Source: Coffea arabica (Eukaryota; Streptophyta; Magnoliopsida; Gentianales; Rubiaceae). Taken from it: a stretch of DNA of 64,000 nt. The stretch covers positions 42,308,287 to 42,372,286 of the forward strand of contig NC_092326.1 in NCBI RefSeq assembly GCF_036785885.1. Reading direction: 5' to 3'. The notes below the pieces were generated by a model. That model had not been told where the DNA came from. It ran no database searches and saw only the letters and a program-made list of their open reading frames with translations. This document shows positions 39,241-50,284 of the stretch, one piece after another (position 1 is the first letter of the stretch; the number at the start of each line of letters is the position of its first letter). The position numbers and the translations under genes are program-made.

Positions 39241-40616
39241 AGGGGTGGGCACGGATCGGATACCCGTCCCTAACAAGATATGGTTGACTTGACCCTAAAA
39301 TATCAAATCAGTCATTTTGTGATCCTAACTCGCTCCTAATATTTTCGGGTACCCGAAAAAAGCGACGGGTTATAGGGTACCCGCCCCTAAAAAAAAAACT
39401 ATTTTCCAAAAAAAAAAATTTCACTTAATATCAACATGTTTTCCAATAAAAAAAAAGTATGCTTTCCAATTAACATTGGTAGATATATTATAATCAAAAT
39501 CCATGCATCACCATTCTCACACATTTCATCCAATAATCAAATCCATTTCATAAATTTAGTACGTACTAGAATTATAATATCTAATAGATAAAACGAAATT
39601 TTATAATAATTTTGAGTACATTACCGTTCTCATGCAATTCATCCTTCTATAACATAACAAACACAAGGATAATAAGTATATTGCAACTTTTCCAAGTATA
39701 ACAAACACAAGGATAAAACGAAGTTTTATGATAATTTTGAGTACATCACCATTCTCACGCATTTCATTCTTTTACAATATAACAAACACACGAATAATAA
39801 GTATATAGGAACTTTTCCAACTTCCTTAAGGATATTATGGTACATGATTGCATCCAAAATGAATCGATTATGGAATCAAGTTCGGAAAAGAATTAAACAG
39901 AGCTAATAATTTTTGAAGAAAGTATAACCAAAATAATCTTGAAAAATTTTCCCCAATTTTCTTACATCTTTGGAATAGACCTTGTTGCATTAAAGGTGAT
40001 GAAAAAGAAAAATAAATTTCTTGTACTAAAATAAAGGAAACAAATTTAAGAGACATAATTGTAATAAAATAAATAAATAAATGAAAGACACAAATGTTTT
40101 AATTATCTAGCTAACAGAAAATTGGAGCTCCAAACACAAATTTTTGATTGAATTATTCAAAATTTTGCAGAAAAGATCGATGGAAGTAGAATAAAAATGA
40201 AAAAGGATGAAAGGGATGAACAATTTTTATGAAAGAGTTTCACAAATTTTTCTTTGTTTTATTCATTTGGTTCAGGTTTCATCAAGAATATTTACTTTTT
40301 TTAGATAAGATGAGGAGATGAGGATCATATGAGATTAAAATATGAGATTGTGAACCACTTTACTTACACTTAGGATTAAAAGTTATAAAATTATATAATG
40401 AACCCTTATTTTTTTAATCTTTATATAATATACCTTGCGGGTCGGGTCCCCCCGGATTTTTATTTTGTTGATCCGTATTCGTATCCATTTTTGCGGGTAC
40501 TCGACTCGCATCTACCCCGCCAAGAAAAATCGGATCGAATATCCTATTTTTCGAATTGGATCGAATCGAATCGAGTTGGTCAGATTTCGGGTCGGCTCGG
40601 ATTTTTTACCCACCCC
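39241..40616. mobile_element. hAT-like element, non-autonomous, about 1.4 kb
   Basis: The left end AGGGGTGGGCACGGATCGGA mirrors the right end, which reads GGGGTGGGTAAAAAATCCGA on the other strand. Both are followed by ATCGG/CGGGTACCC-rich sequence. GGGGTGGG ends are common in plant hAT-type elements. The interior is AT-rich, has no transposase frame, and carries a 125-bp tandem duplication (39587-39820). No 8-bp target duplication was found, so the family call rests on the ends alone. Confidence 0.55.
39587..39820. repeat. Tandem duplication, 125-bp period, inside the hAT-like element
   Basis: GATAAAACGAAATTTTATAA at 39587 recurs as GATAAAACGAAGTTTTATGA at 39712. The following about 100 bp match with scattered substitutions (both contain ATAATTTTGAGTACAT and AATAATAAGTATAT). 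Confidence 0.85.
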
Positions 40617-40908
40617 GATTCCCTTCACGTGACTGCACAACAACATTCCATGGAATTCAACCATATATGTTCCAGCAACAAGCGGTTTCCATGTTCCAAG
40701 CTTTACAGACAGCCGAAAGCCAATCATCTGGCATTGGATGGGTACACTTTCGTTTTCTGATGCATGAAATTGCAACTCCTCATACTGCTGCTGCTGCGCA
40801 GCAAGTGTGTTATGATTTTTTCTCAGCTACGTGTTACTCTGTCTTATGATGTTCGATCTCTTCTATTTCTTCCTCACGAGCTAGGGCATGTTTTGGGATT
40901 ATAAATTA

Positions 40909-41326
40909 GGGATAATATCTGAAACCTGCCTGACATTTCTCTTAATATCACTTGGCACCCTTGAGGTTTTAGAAGTATCACTTACCTCCTCCTAGTAACA
41001 ATAAAAAGACTATATTAACCCTCATTTGATACATAATTCATAACATATCAAATAAATGGAGCTCAAAAATTGCAAAAAAAAAAGAAAGAAACAAAAATCA
41101 CTTTTTTCTTTTTTTCACTTTTCTTCATCATTCTCTCTTACTCATATTTTTTGGATGACTATGCAATATTTTATTTGTAAATTATAGTAATAAATTAAAT
41201 TTTGTTTGCCTTTTATCTTTTGTGATTATGATAAAGTGGGGGCATGATTTATTTGCTTATTTTGAGTTCATTTTTATAATGATTGGTACAGTTTAATAGT
41301 TTGAGCAATGGTTGGGAAGTTGTTAG

Positions 41327-41357
<31 letters not shown>

Positions 41358-41843
41358 TAAATTCATAAGAAATCGGTTAGTAAGTGAAAGGGTAATTTAG
41401 GATTTTTAAAAATTTTGTTACGCAAATAACAAAAGTAAGGAAGGTAAGTCTCCTGTGAGACCCTCAAAAGTTGCCGACTTTTGTGGGTTTTCACGGGGTT
41501 TAGGTTTGTCAAAATATCAAAAATCCTTTGGGCTTAGAAAAAAAAAGACATCAGCCTTGTCTCGGGAGGGGTATGGGGTCTCTTTAGGTCTGGCAGGCTC
41601 CCTTGTGGAGGTTGATTTCCAACATCGGGGTTTAGGGGGTTTGGGGTAGAGTAGATAAGTCTCCTGTGAAACCCTCAAAAGTTGCCGGCTTTTGTGGGTT
41701 TTTACGGGATTTAGGTTTGTCAAAATATCAAAAGTCTTTTGGGCTTAGAAAAAAAAAAAAGGGTAAGTAATATTTTTGAAACCGTAGAAATGCCACGTGA
41801 TATTAAGAGAATCATGGGATGAGGTTTCTCTTATTATTATTAG
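40909..41843. mobile_element. MULE-like non-autonomous element with perfect 9-bp target duplication
   Basis: TATAAATTA occurs on both sides (40900-40908 and 41844-41852), a 9-bp duplication as made by Mutator-type transposases. The terminal inverted repeats run about 80 bp: the left one has GAAACCTGCC, TCTCTTAATATCACTTGGCA and ATCACTTACC, and the right one, inverted, has GAAACCTCAT, TCTCTTAATATCACGTGGCA and ATTACTTACC. The interior (about 770 bp) holds an AT run (41333-41359) and a 211-bp-spaced direct repeat, and no transposase gene. Confidence 0.88.
41445..41758. repeat. Direct repeat of about 103 bp inside the MULE-like element
   Basis: TAAGTCTCCTGTGAGACCCT at 41445 and TAAGTCTCCTGTGAAACCCT at 41656 begin two copies. 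Each runs through TTTAGGTTTGTCAAAATATC to GGGCTTAG plus an A run, with only a few mismatches and a 211-bp offset. The sequence between them is GC-richer than its surroundings. Confidence 0.9.
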
Positions 41844-42381
41844 TATAAATTACTTACAATCATTCTTACAAATCATCGATTAACACAACTCTCACATTCA
41901 CAGTGAAATTCGAATATATAATCTTTTAAAAGGAAGTGATTCATCCTAATCAACGGAACCACGAATTCGCATTGGCTTTATCCCAAGATGATCAATTGCC
42001 AGCTAGTAGCATTAAGCCTCCTTGCATTATTCGTCAACTGCACATGGAACCAATAATTGATTTGGGTACATTTGATGGTTTACACACCACAATAACCTTG
42101 ACAATGACTACACTACAAAACAGGATCAGAGTCGCTTAACCATTGTGGCCCCAAGTAATGTAACATCGAGATTTTCTCACCTTGCTTGACACAGTAATCT
42201 TCCTGAAATAGTCCGTCTTCCTGAAATAGCTGCATTTGGTTTTCCCACATCTCCTCCTTGACACGTAGTGACAGTACCCTTTTTTTTTTTTTTTTTTTGG
42301 TTTGGACTACATGCACAACTAATTTATTAATTTGGATGTTAAAAGAAGTTGACGACAAAATCTAGGAATATATGCTCTGGA

Positions 42382-42383
<2 letters not shown>

Positions 42384-42441
<58 letters not shown>
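42384..42441. repeat. AT microsatellite, about 58 bp
   Basis: Uninterrupted (AT)n between GAGA and CCGTTTTC. Confidence 0.97.
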
Positions 42442-42445
<4 letters not shown>

Positions 42446-42863
42446 TTTCAACTGTTAATAAAATATTCCCACAACCACACAAAATTACCACATGTTTCCG
42501 CAAGAAGAATTGAACGCCACCACAATTCTCACAACCTCAAAAAAAAAAAAAAAGATAAGTATTACCACTAATTTGCTCCAAAAAGATTAATAGTAGTAGT
42601 ATTAGGCTATTACAAATTCTAATTATATAAATACTGAGTACTTAGCCTGTACACTGTATATTAATAATAAAGCTGTCGATCGATCCCATATGATAATGCT
42701 CTCAATAACAATAATAATTTACAATAATACACTACTGTTAAATTGAACAGCAGGAGCTCTGGTTAGTAGCTGCCTATAACTTTTCTTTAATAGATACACA
42801 TGGAGTGGAGTCTTAAAAAAAAAAGCACCTTTAAATTACTACAAAAGAGGAAGGTAGGTTTTT

Positions 42864-42885
42864 GGGGGGGGGGGGGGGGGGGGGG
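42864..42885. repeat. Poly-G run, 22 bases
   Basis: A run of 22 G on the plus strand (C on the gene strand), 55 to 76 bp past the stop codon of the gene at 42940-44109. It may lie in that gene's 3' UTR. Its exact length is uncertain, because such runs are hard to sequence and assemble. Confidence 0.85.
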
Positions 42886-42939
42886 AAAGAAGCAATTAAA
42901 ATAGTAACATGGCAAATCGGCAATTATCTTTGGAAAGTG

Positions 42940-44109
42940 CTAATGCACTTTCTTGGTAAAGAGGCTTCGGATTTTAAATAAATTACTGCTGCCACGTACG
43001 CCTTCGTCGGAGCCACCTCCTCCTCCATGAGCACTACCGGCGACGCCGCCAACTCCACCAAGACCAGCGGCGCCTTCAGCCGCACAACCCACAGCGCTAT
43101 TTTCATCTCTTCTACAGCTCAAGTGATTCCTATAACCAATACACATCGGAACGTTCAAATGCAAGGCCTTTGCCTTGGCTGCGCCACTGCTTGACACGGC
43201 GGCAACAGACGTTTTCCGGCGAGCTTCATTGTTAACCTCTCTTTTAGCACCCTTCTCAGCATTCCTTGCCCCGATGTCGGCGGCGGCTCCCTTCCCGCCA
43301 CCGGCAGCACCGCGGCGGACTTGCCAAACCGGGCTACTCCGGCCCAAGTGGACCCCACCTCGACTTGGACTGCTAGGCCACTGTTTCCTAGACTTGGACT
43401 CACCGGCTGAGTTACTCCTCGAGCACGGCGCACTACTCACCTTGCGAGTTGCACCGGCACCCGCCATCCGCGGCCTATTTCCGCCGTTCCCGGCTGATCT
43501 ACTCCTCCTGAATGGCCAGATATTTATGTTCAGCTCCGCCGCGGCGCTGACCCCACCATTACTCGGCCCTCCTCCACCACCTGCGATTTTCTTCTCTTTC
43601 TTCTTTTCTTTCCGACTACTCTCATCCTCTAACTTTCTCCGGTCGCCGCTAATCTTGAAAATGTCTTTCCACCGCTTGGAAGAAGTGAATGTGGGTGCTG
43701 ACAAAGCAGACAAGACGTTAGAGACATCGGGTCTCGATCCGGGGCCGGGTTGGTCTGACCCGGAAGTTTCAGGTGGGTCGGCGGATGATGGCTTTTGGTC
43801 GTCGGAGGAATGGTTATTGAGGAGGTGGAGAGGGAGGAGGACACCGTCAGAGAAGAGCTCATCAGCTGAGAGAAGGTTGGGCTGGGGAAAAGACGGGTTT
43901 CGGAGCATATTCCAGAACTCAAATTCGGGTGAGTTGGAATCTGTAGCGGTTCTAGAAGTGCTTCTTCTTTTGGCGCTGGTGCAGGGGGAGAGCACAGGAG
44001 GTGGCCTCGTGAGCAGCTCAACTGGCTCTTCCATCATTCCAGAGAGAAATATTCGGTATGGGATGGTAGAGTAAGCAGGAGTACTTGGCCGGGGCTTTTG
44101 TTGCTCCAC
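42940..44109 (-). CDS. Intronless plant protein of unknown function, basic and Ser/Gly-rich (389 aa)
   Basis: A single open frame of 389 codons from ATG at 44109. The N-terminal half has MEEPVELLTRPPP (26-38), an aromatic-rich FEFWNMLRNPSFPQP followed by LLSADELFSDGVLLPLHLL, then KRWKDIFK with a lysine-rich tail (RKEKKKEKK). The second half is rich in Ser, Gly, Ala and Arg, with WPFRRSRSAG, and ends NLFKIRSLFTKKVH. No enzyme motif, signal peptide or membrane segment is visible. The conserved islands resemble uncharacterised plant proteins; some features recall DUF1645 or membrane-associated kinase regulator proteins (an acidic/aromatic ADELF patch plus KRWKD), but I cannot place it firmly. 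Lower AT content than the surroundings and GA-rich upstream DNA support a real gene. A 299-codon frame on the other strand (43175-44074) is its shadow. Confidence 0.82.
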   Translation of the reverse strand: MEQQKPRPSTPAYSTIPYRIFLSGMMEEPVELLTRPPPVLSPCTSAKRRSTSRTATDSNSPEFEFWNMLRNPSFPQPNLLSADELFSDGVLLPLHLLNNHSSDDQKPSSADPPETSGSDQPGPGSRPDVSNVLSALSAPTFTSSKRWKDIFKISGDRRKLEDESSRKEKKKEKKIAGGGGGPSNGGVSAAAELNINIWPFRRSRSAGNGGNRPRMAGAGATRKVSSAPCSRSNSAGESKSRKQWPSSPSRGGVHLGRSSPVWQVRRGAAGGGKGAAADIGARNAEKGAKREVNNEARRKTSVAAVSSSGAAKAKALHLNVPMCIGYRNHLSCRRDENSAVGCAAEGAAGLGGVGGVAGSAHGGGGGSDEGVRGSSNLFKIRSLFTKKVH

Positions 44110-44263
44110 TATTTTCTCTATTGAGGAGGTTGTTTTGTTTTTGAAGTTTTGGTGTTGGCATAAAAAGAAATGAGGACTGAGGAGCAGAGGAGAGAGACTT
44201 TGGGTTGGGTGGCGACTGGTGAGATATTAGCACAATTACATGCAATAAAGATAGATAGGGGGG

Positions 44264-44365
44264 AAGAATGAGAGAGAGAGAGAGAGAGAGAGGACAAGAG
44301 GATCAAATCAAACCATGAGAGAGTAATACAGAAGCTTGCATCGTAGGGGGGAGAGAGAGAGAGAG
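44264..44365. repeat. GA repeats upstream of the unknown intronless gene
   Basis: Two (GA)n blocks, at about 44270-44292 and 44350-44365, lie 160 to 260 bp upstream of the start codon at 44109. They are plausibly in the 5' UTR or proximal promoter and could serve as GAGA-type sites; that role is inferred. Confidence 0.7.
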
Positions 44366-44488
44366 GACAAGACATGTTAATCAGGTAAAATAAGGTTGAG
44401 AAAAAAAAATAATAATAAGCAAAGTAGCAAGATTGGCACTACTAGATTGTTGGGATAGACGATTATTTAAAAAATTATTTTAGTTTGC

Positions 44489-45022
44489 GTTTGGATAGAG
44501 GGATTCAATGAATGATTTGAAATCGTTTCAAATTTTTTAATTGTTTAAGAGGTATTTGAATTTGTAAATCATAAATTATTATACTCCCTCCGTCCCATTT
44601 ACTTAGTCTTGATTTTTTTTTCACACAGATTAAGAAAGTGTAATTAATTTGGTTGGAAACATAAATTTAGATTAATAATTTCCTAAAATACCCTTATGCT
44701 AATAACGAAGAGTGCATTGGAAAAACTCAATGTATTCAATGTAATGGGTTAGTATTTAATAACAATGTATTAATAACAAGATATTTAATAAGGGTATTGT
44801 AGACAATTTGAAAGATCATTACATTTCTTAATGGGAAAGTGGACTACAATTTGGGACAGACCAAAAAGGAAAACAAGACTATCAAAGTGGGACGGAGGGA
44901 GTAGTGTTTAAAATGTATTTCAATAATTAGTGAGTTATAAATTCATATGCTTTTTAAATAAGACAAATAACTAGAGTGATTTGGGTGAATTTAAAAAATT
45001 TTATCAAATTCCTCTATCCAAA
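44489..45022. mobile_element. AT-rich element interrupted by a Stowaway-like MITE
   Basis: The left end TTTGGATAGAGGGATT (from about 44490) and the right end AATTCCTCTATCCAAA (to about 45021) are inverted copies. The inner sequence is AT-rich and roughly inverted (AAATTTTTTAATTG / TTAAAAAATTTTA). The 318-bp Stowaway copy 2 sits in the middle, splitting it. Confidence 0.65.
44584..44901 (-). mobile_element. Stowaway-like MITE, copy 2 (inverted, shorter)
   Basis: Starts CTCCCTCCGTCCCATTT, ends GGGACGGAGGGAG, with TA on both sides (44582-44583 and 44902-44903). It matches copies 1 and 3 in reverse orientation (it contains TGTCCCAAATTGTAGTCCAC on the minus strand) but is about 35 bp shorter. Confidence 0.9.
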
Positions 45023-47384
45023 ATGAATAACTATATAGTACTTTCTAGTTCGTTGGGATGGAAGATTTTTTTAAAAAAATAAAAATAATATTGTGGAGCA
45101 GTAATTTTGTAGTTTGATATATGTGAAATAAAATGGTGGTTATAAAACAAAAAAGGCAATAAGAAAAGTATATCGCGATCAAAATTTTTTTTTAAAGAAA
45201 TCTTCAACCATAAATTGTACTCCGTATTCCAGTTATAATTAAGCTATTTGGTGACTCTCCCAGCTTAATCCAACAACAATAATTCCCAGCATAATTACAA
45301 GAGGAGCGCTGAAAGTTGAAATTTTCGGGTTTATTACACGGCAAGTTAATTTACGAGCGAAAGACATATGTTTATATTTTATAAAAGTTAAAACACGTGG
45401 AATTGCTACATATATGTATAATATAGAAATCAAGTGAATAATCAACCCAATCTTAAAAGGGTGAATAGTTACTCAAAAGCATCAACTATAGACTTTTTTT
45501 TTTCGCTATAAACATCTTTTGTGATTATAAAATAATTCGCCAAGCAAGTAAAATTTTTAACTTGGCCTATTTTTAATTCCTTGATTACATACTTAATAGG
45601 GTATTACCCTACATATGGAAAAGGCCAAATGTGTTAGAATAGTTGCCAGATTTATCGTGACAAAAAATTAATTTGTAGTTATGAGTTATATATTTAGCTG
45701 CAATGTGACTTTTTTTTCGTTTATATTATCATCATCAAAATGTGCAGCATGAAGAATTATTAAATTCGAAATTAATTTTTAGACGTTAATGTCAACTCAC
45801 AACTACTTGTGCCCTCGGTGCTTAATAACTACCACATAACTCATTCATGCAAAAAGATTTTTTTTTTTTTATAAACCATATTCTCAATATGTAAAAACTA
45901 TATAAATCCAAAATTACCGTACTTTCTTTGTGCAAATATTAGCATAAAATCTTTTGACCCAAATATTAGTATTGAGAAGGCATGTTAAAAGATAAATTGC
46001 CTAAGCAAGATGGAAATGGGAAAATTTTAAGAAAAAAAAAAAAAGATAGTGATTGCATTTGGCCATAAATCTAATCATCTACCTAGAAATAATTTCTCTA
46101 TCATTAAGAGTGTTTACGCTAGCTCTTACGTACCTTGAGAAATGACAAATTAATGACATTCCAATCTATACAGGCAGTCGTTAGTGTGACCATGTTCCAT
46201 GTGCCCGGTAAGGCTGTAAAGCTAAGCAAAAGCGGGACAATTAAGACAGTGATATGGCTAAATAGAATCAACTCTTATTAAGAGACTTGGCCAATAGGTG
46301 AACATAAAGTGTCAATAGAAAGGTTTGATTGTAGGTCACGGATTCGAATCTGTGCACTTATAATAGAATTCAATTTTTTGATCAAAACGCAGGATCCTCC
46401 CCCTTTAGTTTCTTTGATCTAATTAAGGCCTTCCCTAATATAAGTCAGATTAGGAGTAGCTAGCCTCCTTGGTCCTGTTGATGATTGACTAAAAAAGATA
46501 TGGCTAAGTAGGGGGTCAGGGTGAGAAACGGTGCATAATCGACTATCGCAGTATATTGAATTTGGTAAATTTGATTATTTGACTTCTAAATTTTTAAATC
46601 TATTTCAATTTCACATTGGGGGTAACTAATTTCATTTTATTTCTGAATTGAATTTGGAAATTGTAATGAAAATGGGTTATATTGTTTTCGAGGGAAGAAA
46701 TAAAAAAAAAAAACTAAAACAACTCAAATAAAGAAAAAAAATCAACTATTCCAAAAACAATAAATTAATAACCAATTTTTTTTGGGTAGGTAAATCAATA
46801 ACCAAGTTCCTCCAATTAGTCTAATTAAAGCACAAAAATGCCCAATTCAAAGGCAATCAACACGAATCAATGTATAATTACTAATTATGTTTAATATTTA
46901 GTACTACGCTTATATTCCGTACTATATTCGAATTTAAATTCGGTTCATACCAATTTTGTATCAAATCCCACTTTACCGGTTTCAAATTACCAATTCTATC
47001 TTGAAATGGTCGCACTGATTTATACTGAGGGCAGAGAAAGAAAAAGTAGCAATGGAACAAGATAACGGAGATGCACCTTGAAATTGATGGATGTCAAATC
47101 CTCGAAGGTTGACTTCTATTTCTTTTCTTTCATTTTTTTTTAATAATAAAACTAAATTTCATTAGAAGATCAGCTATCGAAGCGTCAATAAAATTTGACC
47201 TACTCATGAAAAGGATAATAATCTTCTGTCCATTGTCACGTGACCACAGCACGCGATTGGCCTTAGCCAATCACAAATGGGATTTTACCTTGAAACTTTT
47301 ATCTGCAAGACCTCAACGCTTGTATGTTTGTGCCGTTGGATGACGAGTAAGCTTCCTCGGGAAAAATTACACCTGACCTTGTCT

Positions 47385-47511
47385 GGGTTGCAGTTTTTCG
47401 TCGAAAAATTATGTTATTTTTCGTGATCATATTTTTTTTATTATTTTTTTTTCACATACATCAAATTGTTACAGTAATTTTTCTATGAAAAATGCAATCC
47501 AAACATAACCT
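47385..47511. mobile_element. Short foldback element, GGTTGCAGTTTTTCG-type ends
   Basis: The left end GGGTTGCAGTTTTTCGTCGA and the right end, which on the other strand reads GTTTGGATTGCATTTTTCAT, are inverted copies with a few changes, and the next bases (AAAAATTA) also pair. The middle contains CACATACATCAAATTGTTAC, as in related pieces at 15435 and 36362. About 127 bp, no coding. Confidence 0.6.
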
Positions 47512-48847
47512 AAAATGCAGCCTTGGATGCAAAACATGAAAAACTAAAAACACCAAAAGCTCCAAAATACACACAAAACAAAAATGTATAAACTCGGGAC
47601 GGGACAGAACAGTTTTCGTCGGCCAAACAAATTGGATTATATGTTTAGAATAAATAATTGCACTTATTAATGAGACTTTAACTCAGAAATTAGAGATCGT
47701 GAATTCTCAAGTCTCATTATATACGAGCTTCTAGTTTAGATTGTACTTTTATTTAATTGCAAATTCTTACAATTTTTGAGTTGTTGTGTTGCTCTTTTAT
47801 GCGGTTGTGGTTTGTTGTAATTTTATTGTTTAGAAAAGGGTAAAAAACTTTTTTTTTTTAAAAAAAAATCCACTGTAGTATAGTTATCCTACAGAAAAGC
47901 TCTATGTGGTATCAAATCATATTTGTTGGTGCCTTATGATTTTAAAATAAGGTGAAAAATCGGCAAAAATCGTTAGATCTAATGCATTTGATTTAAACAC
48001 GCTCGAGCTGCGAGTGATTCTTCCGAAAAATAGTTTTTTTTTAAAACAAAATTTGATATGATATACCTATTTTGCCCCCTCAGACCTTAATAAAACCGCC
48101 TTTGCTATTCTCCTGGCACTTATTGGAAGTGTACAGGTTTGGTTTGGTCCTAAACAAACACCCTTCGGCCACGAATTCAATTATGGTATCAGACTTCTCC
48201 CGACCCGACGACTCACTCAACCATGTGATCATAGGAATGGGACATCCATCGAAGTTCATTCACCCTTTTCTGATCACCCCTAATTAATTGCCACTTCTGC
48301 TTAATTATACCAATTCTTCCTGCTACGGAATGGAATTATAGTCATGACATTACACATCTTGACCTATTTATACAAATTCGGAATAGGCCAAATAGATGGA
48401 ACAACCAAATTAAATTAATGTATCAAAAAACCAGACCGCTTAGGACTAGACGCTGCGTTCCGGGCATGTTCAATATCTGGATAACACACTGGATACTTGG
48501 CGACAAAGAAAAAGGACGAAAAAAATCTCTAGTCTCTATGCAAGGCGGCAACGCTAGGGCAATTTTGGACCGTATTTTTGTGTGTGCAGGGCTCTGTGTT
48601 GTCATGGAAAGTGGTTTTGATGATGAATCAGAAGAAAAACAGCGTCCCACTCCCAGAAAGTCCACAGGGATGCCTGATATTAGTGAACAAAATTGCATGG
48701 TGGGCAAACGCACCTCGACCACACAAGCTAGTACTCCCTCCATGGCGTACCAAAATAAGAGTCTATTTTTGAAAATTCAACTTTTTATGGTAACACATAG
48801 TAATTAGTATCATATCTAGAGGATGATGAGGTGGGATTGATGAATTT

Positions 48848-48885
<38 letters not shown>
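48848..48885. repeat. AC and AT microsatellite
   Basis: (AC)n of about 12 bases followed directly by (AT)n of about 26 bases and then a T run. Confidence 0.9.
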
Positions 48886-48899
<14 letters not shown>

Positions 48900-50250
48900 A
48901 AAATGATTAGATTAGTAATTACGTGTTAAATTTAAGACGGTGACTCTTATTTTGAAACATCAAATAGTCGTTAACAACGACACACGTACGAATGATTACT
49001 ACTGTAGTTATCTCGCCAGGGAATTTAGTAACTGATGATGTCAAGTCATGTTTTGTGTCATAACTCTTCATTCACATGGCGTACGAGAGAAAGAGATTGT
49101 GTGTATGATAGTATATGATGATGATGATGATGGATGGTGGATTGTGCTGACATTCATGGCGCCTCCCAGTTAGAAGTTAGAACTATCCAAAGTCCAAAAC
49201 AGCAAACAGAACCACAACCAACGTACGTGAATGATGACCAGACCTCCCCGTCCATTTTACTGGCCATGGATGGATCCTAATAATTACTCGTATTTTCTCA
49301 AGAAAAAAGAAAATCATTTACTACTACCCAGAAATAAGAAAAAGACAAGATTAATCATTTACGATTCAGGCATGTTTAATTCCGAGAACTAATAAAAATA
49401 TGCTAGCTGTGATATGTTTTCTGCTATTGGTTTGGTGCAACTATCTTCGTAAAGCAAACCGTGCAGAATGATTTCTAGCTGGTTTTTTTTTTTTCTTTTT
49501 TTTTTGTGTGTGTTAAGAATATTGACTTCTGTTTTATTAAAAAATGAAAATAAGCTAATTAGGTTAAATAATATGAATTAACATGCCGCAGTTAGGCGCG
49601 GTAAATATATATACCCGATATTTAATTTGCTTCAAGAAAAAGAAAAAAAAAAAAAAGAAAAGTTGTCGCTGCATTTTCCACTTTTTGTCATTGCCTCGTG
49701 CGGTGTCCCCCGAAATATCTCCCAGAAAAATCTTTCAAACTAACAATTTAATGTTTCCCATGTTCACCTAATCATTACCCTGTGAAAAAGGATATTAAGA
49801 ACATAATCATAATTTACTTTACCTAAGATTATCATGAGAGAGGTTAGTTGCCGGATTAGATAGAATCAATTGATTTGCTGATATGAATTTTTTCTGTTCA
49901 CTACGAAAGGGGATCCCTTTAATTCCTCCACGTCCCTAATGAATTTTTTCCAGATTTGCTGATATGAATTTTACATTTCACTAATCCCTTTCCTCCATAT
50001 CCCTGATTAAATTTATGGCTTGTGAATTCAAGAAAACGTTCCTAATTAATTTTCTTTGCCTTTGAATCGTTAGGTCCAAAAGGAAAAATGAAAAAGAAAA
50101 TAATTTGTTTCAAATCACTTACTATCCAAATAACATGTTCCCATCTTTTTCCTCTCAATCTAACGTAGGGACCAGTTCATGAAACTGATGGCCTCTTTAA
50201 TTACTCAATTTAATATTTATGCCTCGTTTGAAGTTGAAGTGCTTTTGATA

Positions 50251-50253
<3 letters not shown>

Positions 50254-50281
<28 letters not shown>
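50254..50281. repeat. AT microsatellite
   Basis: (AT)n of about 28 bases in intergenic DNA. Confidence 0.9.

Positions 50282-50284
<3 letters not shown>

Larger units (their letters stand above)
41853..42939. other. Intergenic and 3' flank of the unknown intronless gene
   Basis: No gene. It holds a T run at about 42281-42298, an AT microsatellite (42384-42441), an A run (42540-42554) and a 22-G run (42864-42885). The part near 42939 is probably the 3' UTR of the gene at 42940. Confidence 0.55.

Noticed and set aside
40640-40850. Possible gene fragment just right of the hAT-like element
   Set aside because: Both strands are open for about 80 codons and the base composition is slightly richer, but no family could be recognised and no exon borders are clear.
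43175-44074. 299-codon plus-strand open frame
   Set aside because: It lies opposite the 389-codon gene at 42940-44109, and its sequence (Pro/Leu/Ser-rich) shows no conserved motif. GC-richer coding DNA often leaves the opposite strand open.
46320-46360. Possible tRNA gene (GGATTCGAATCTGTGCAC)
   Set aside because: A B-box-like sequence is present, but no acceptor stem, D arm or anticodon arm could be folded around it. It may be an old SINE trace at most.
48418-48807. 129-codon plus-strand open frame
   Set aside because: Low-information composition, no family resemblance and an antisense frame of similar length. Not supported as a gene.
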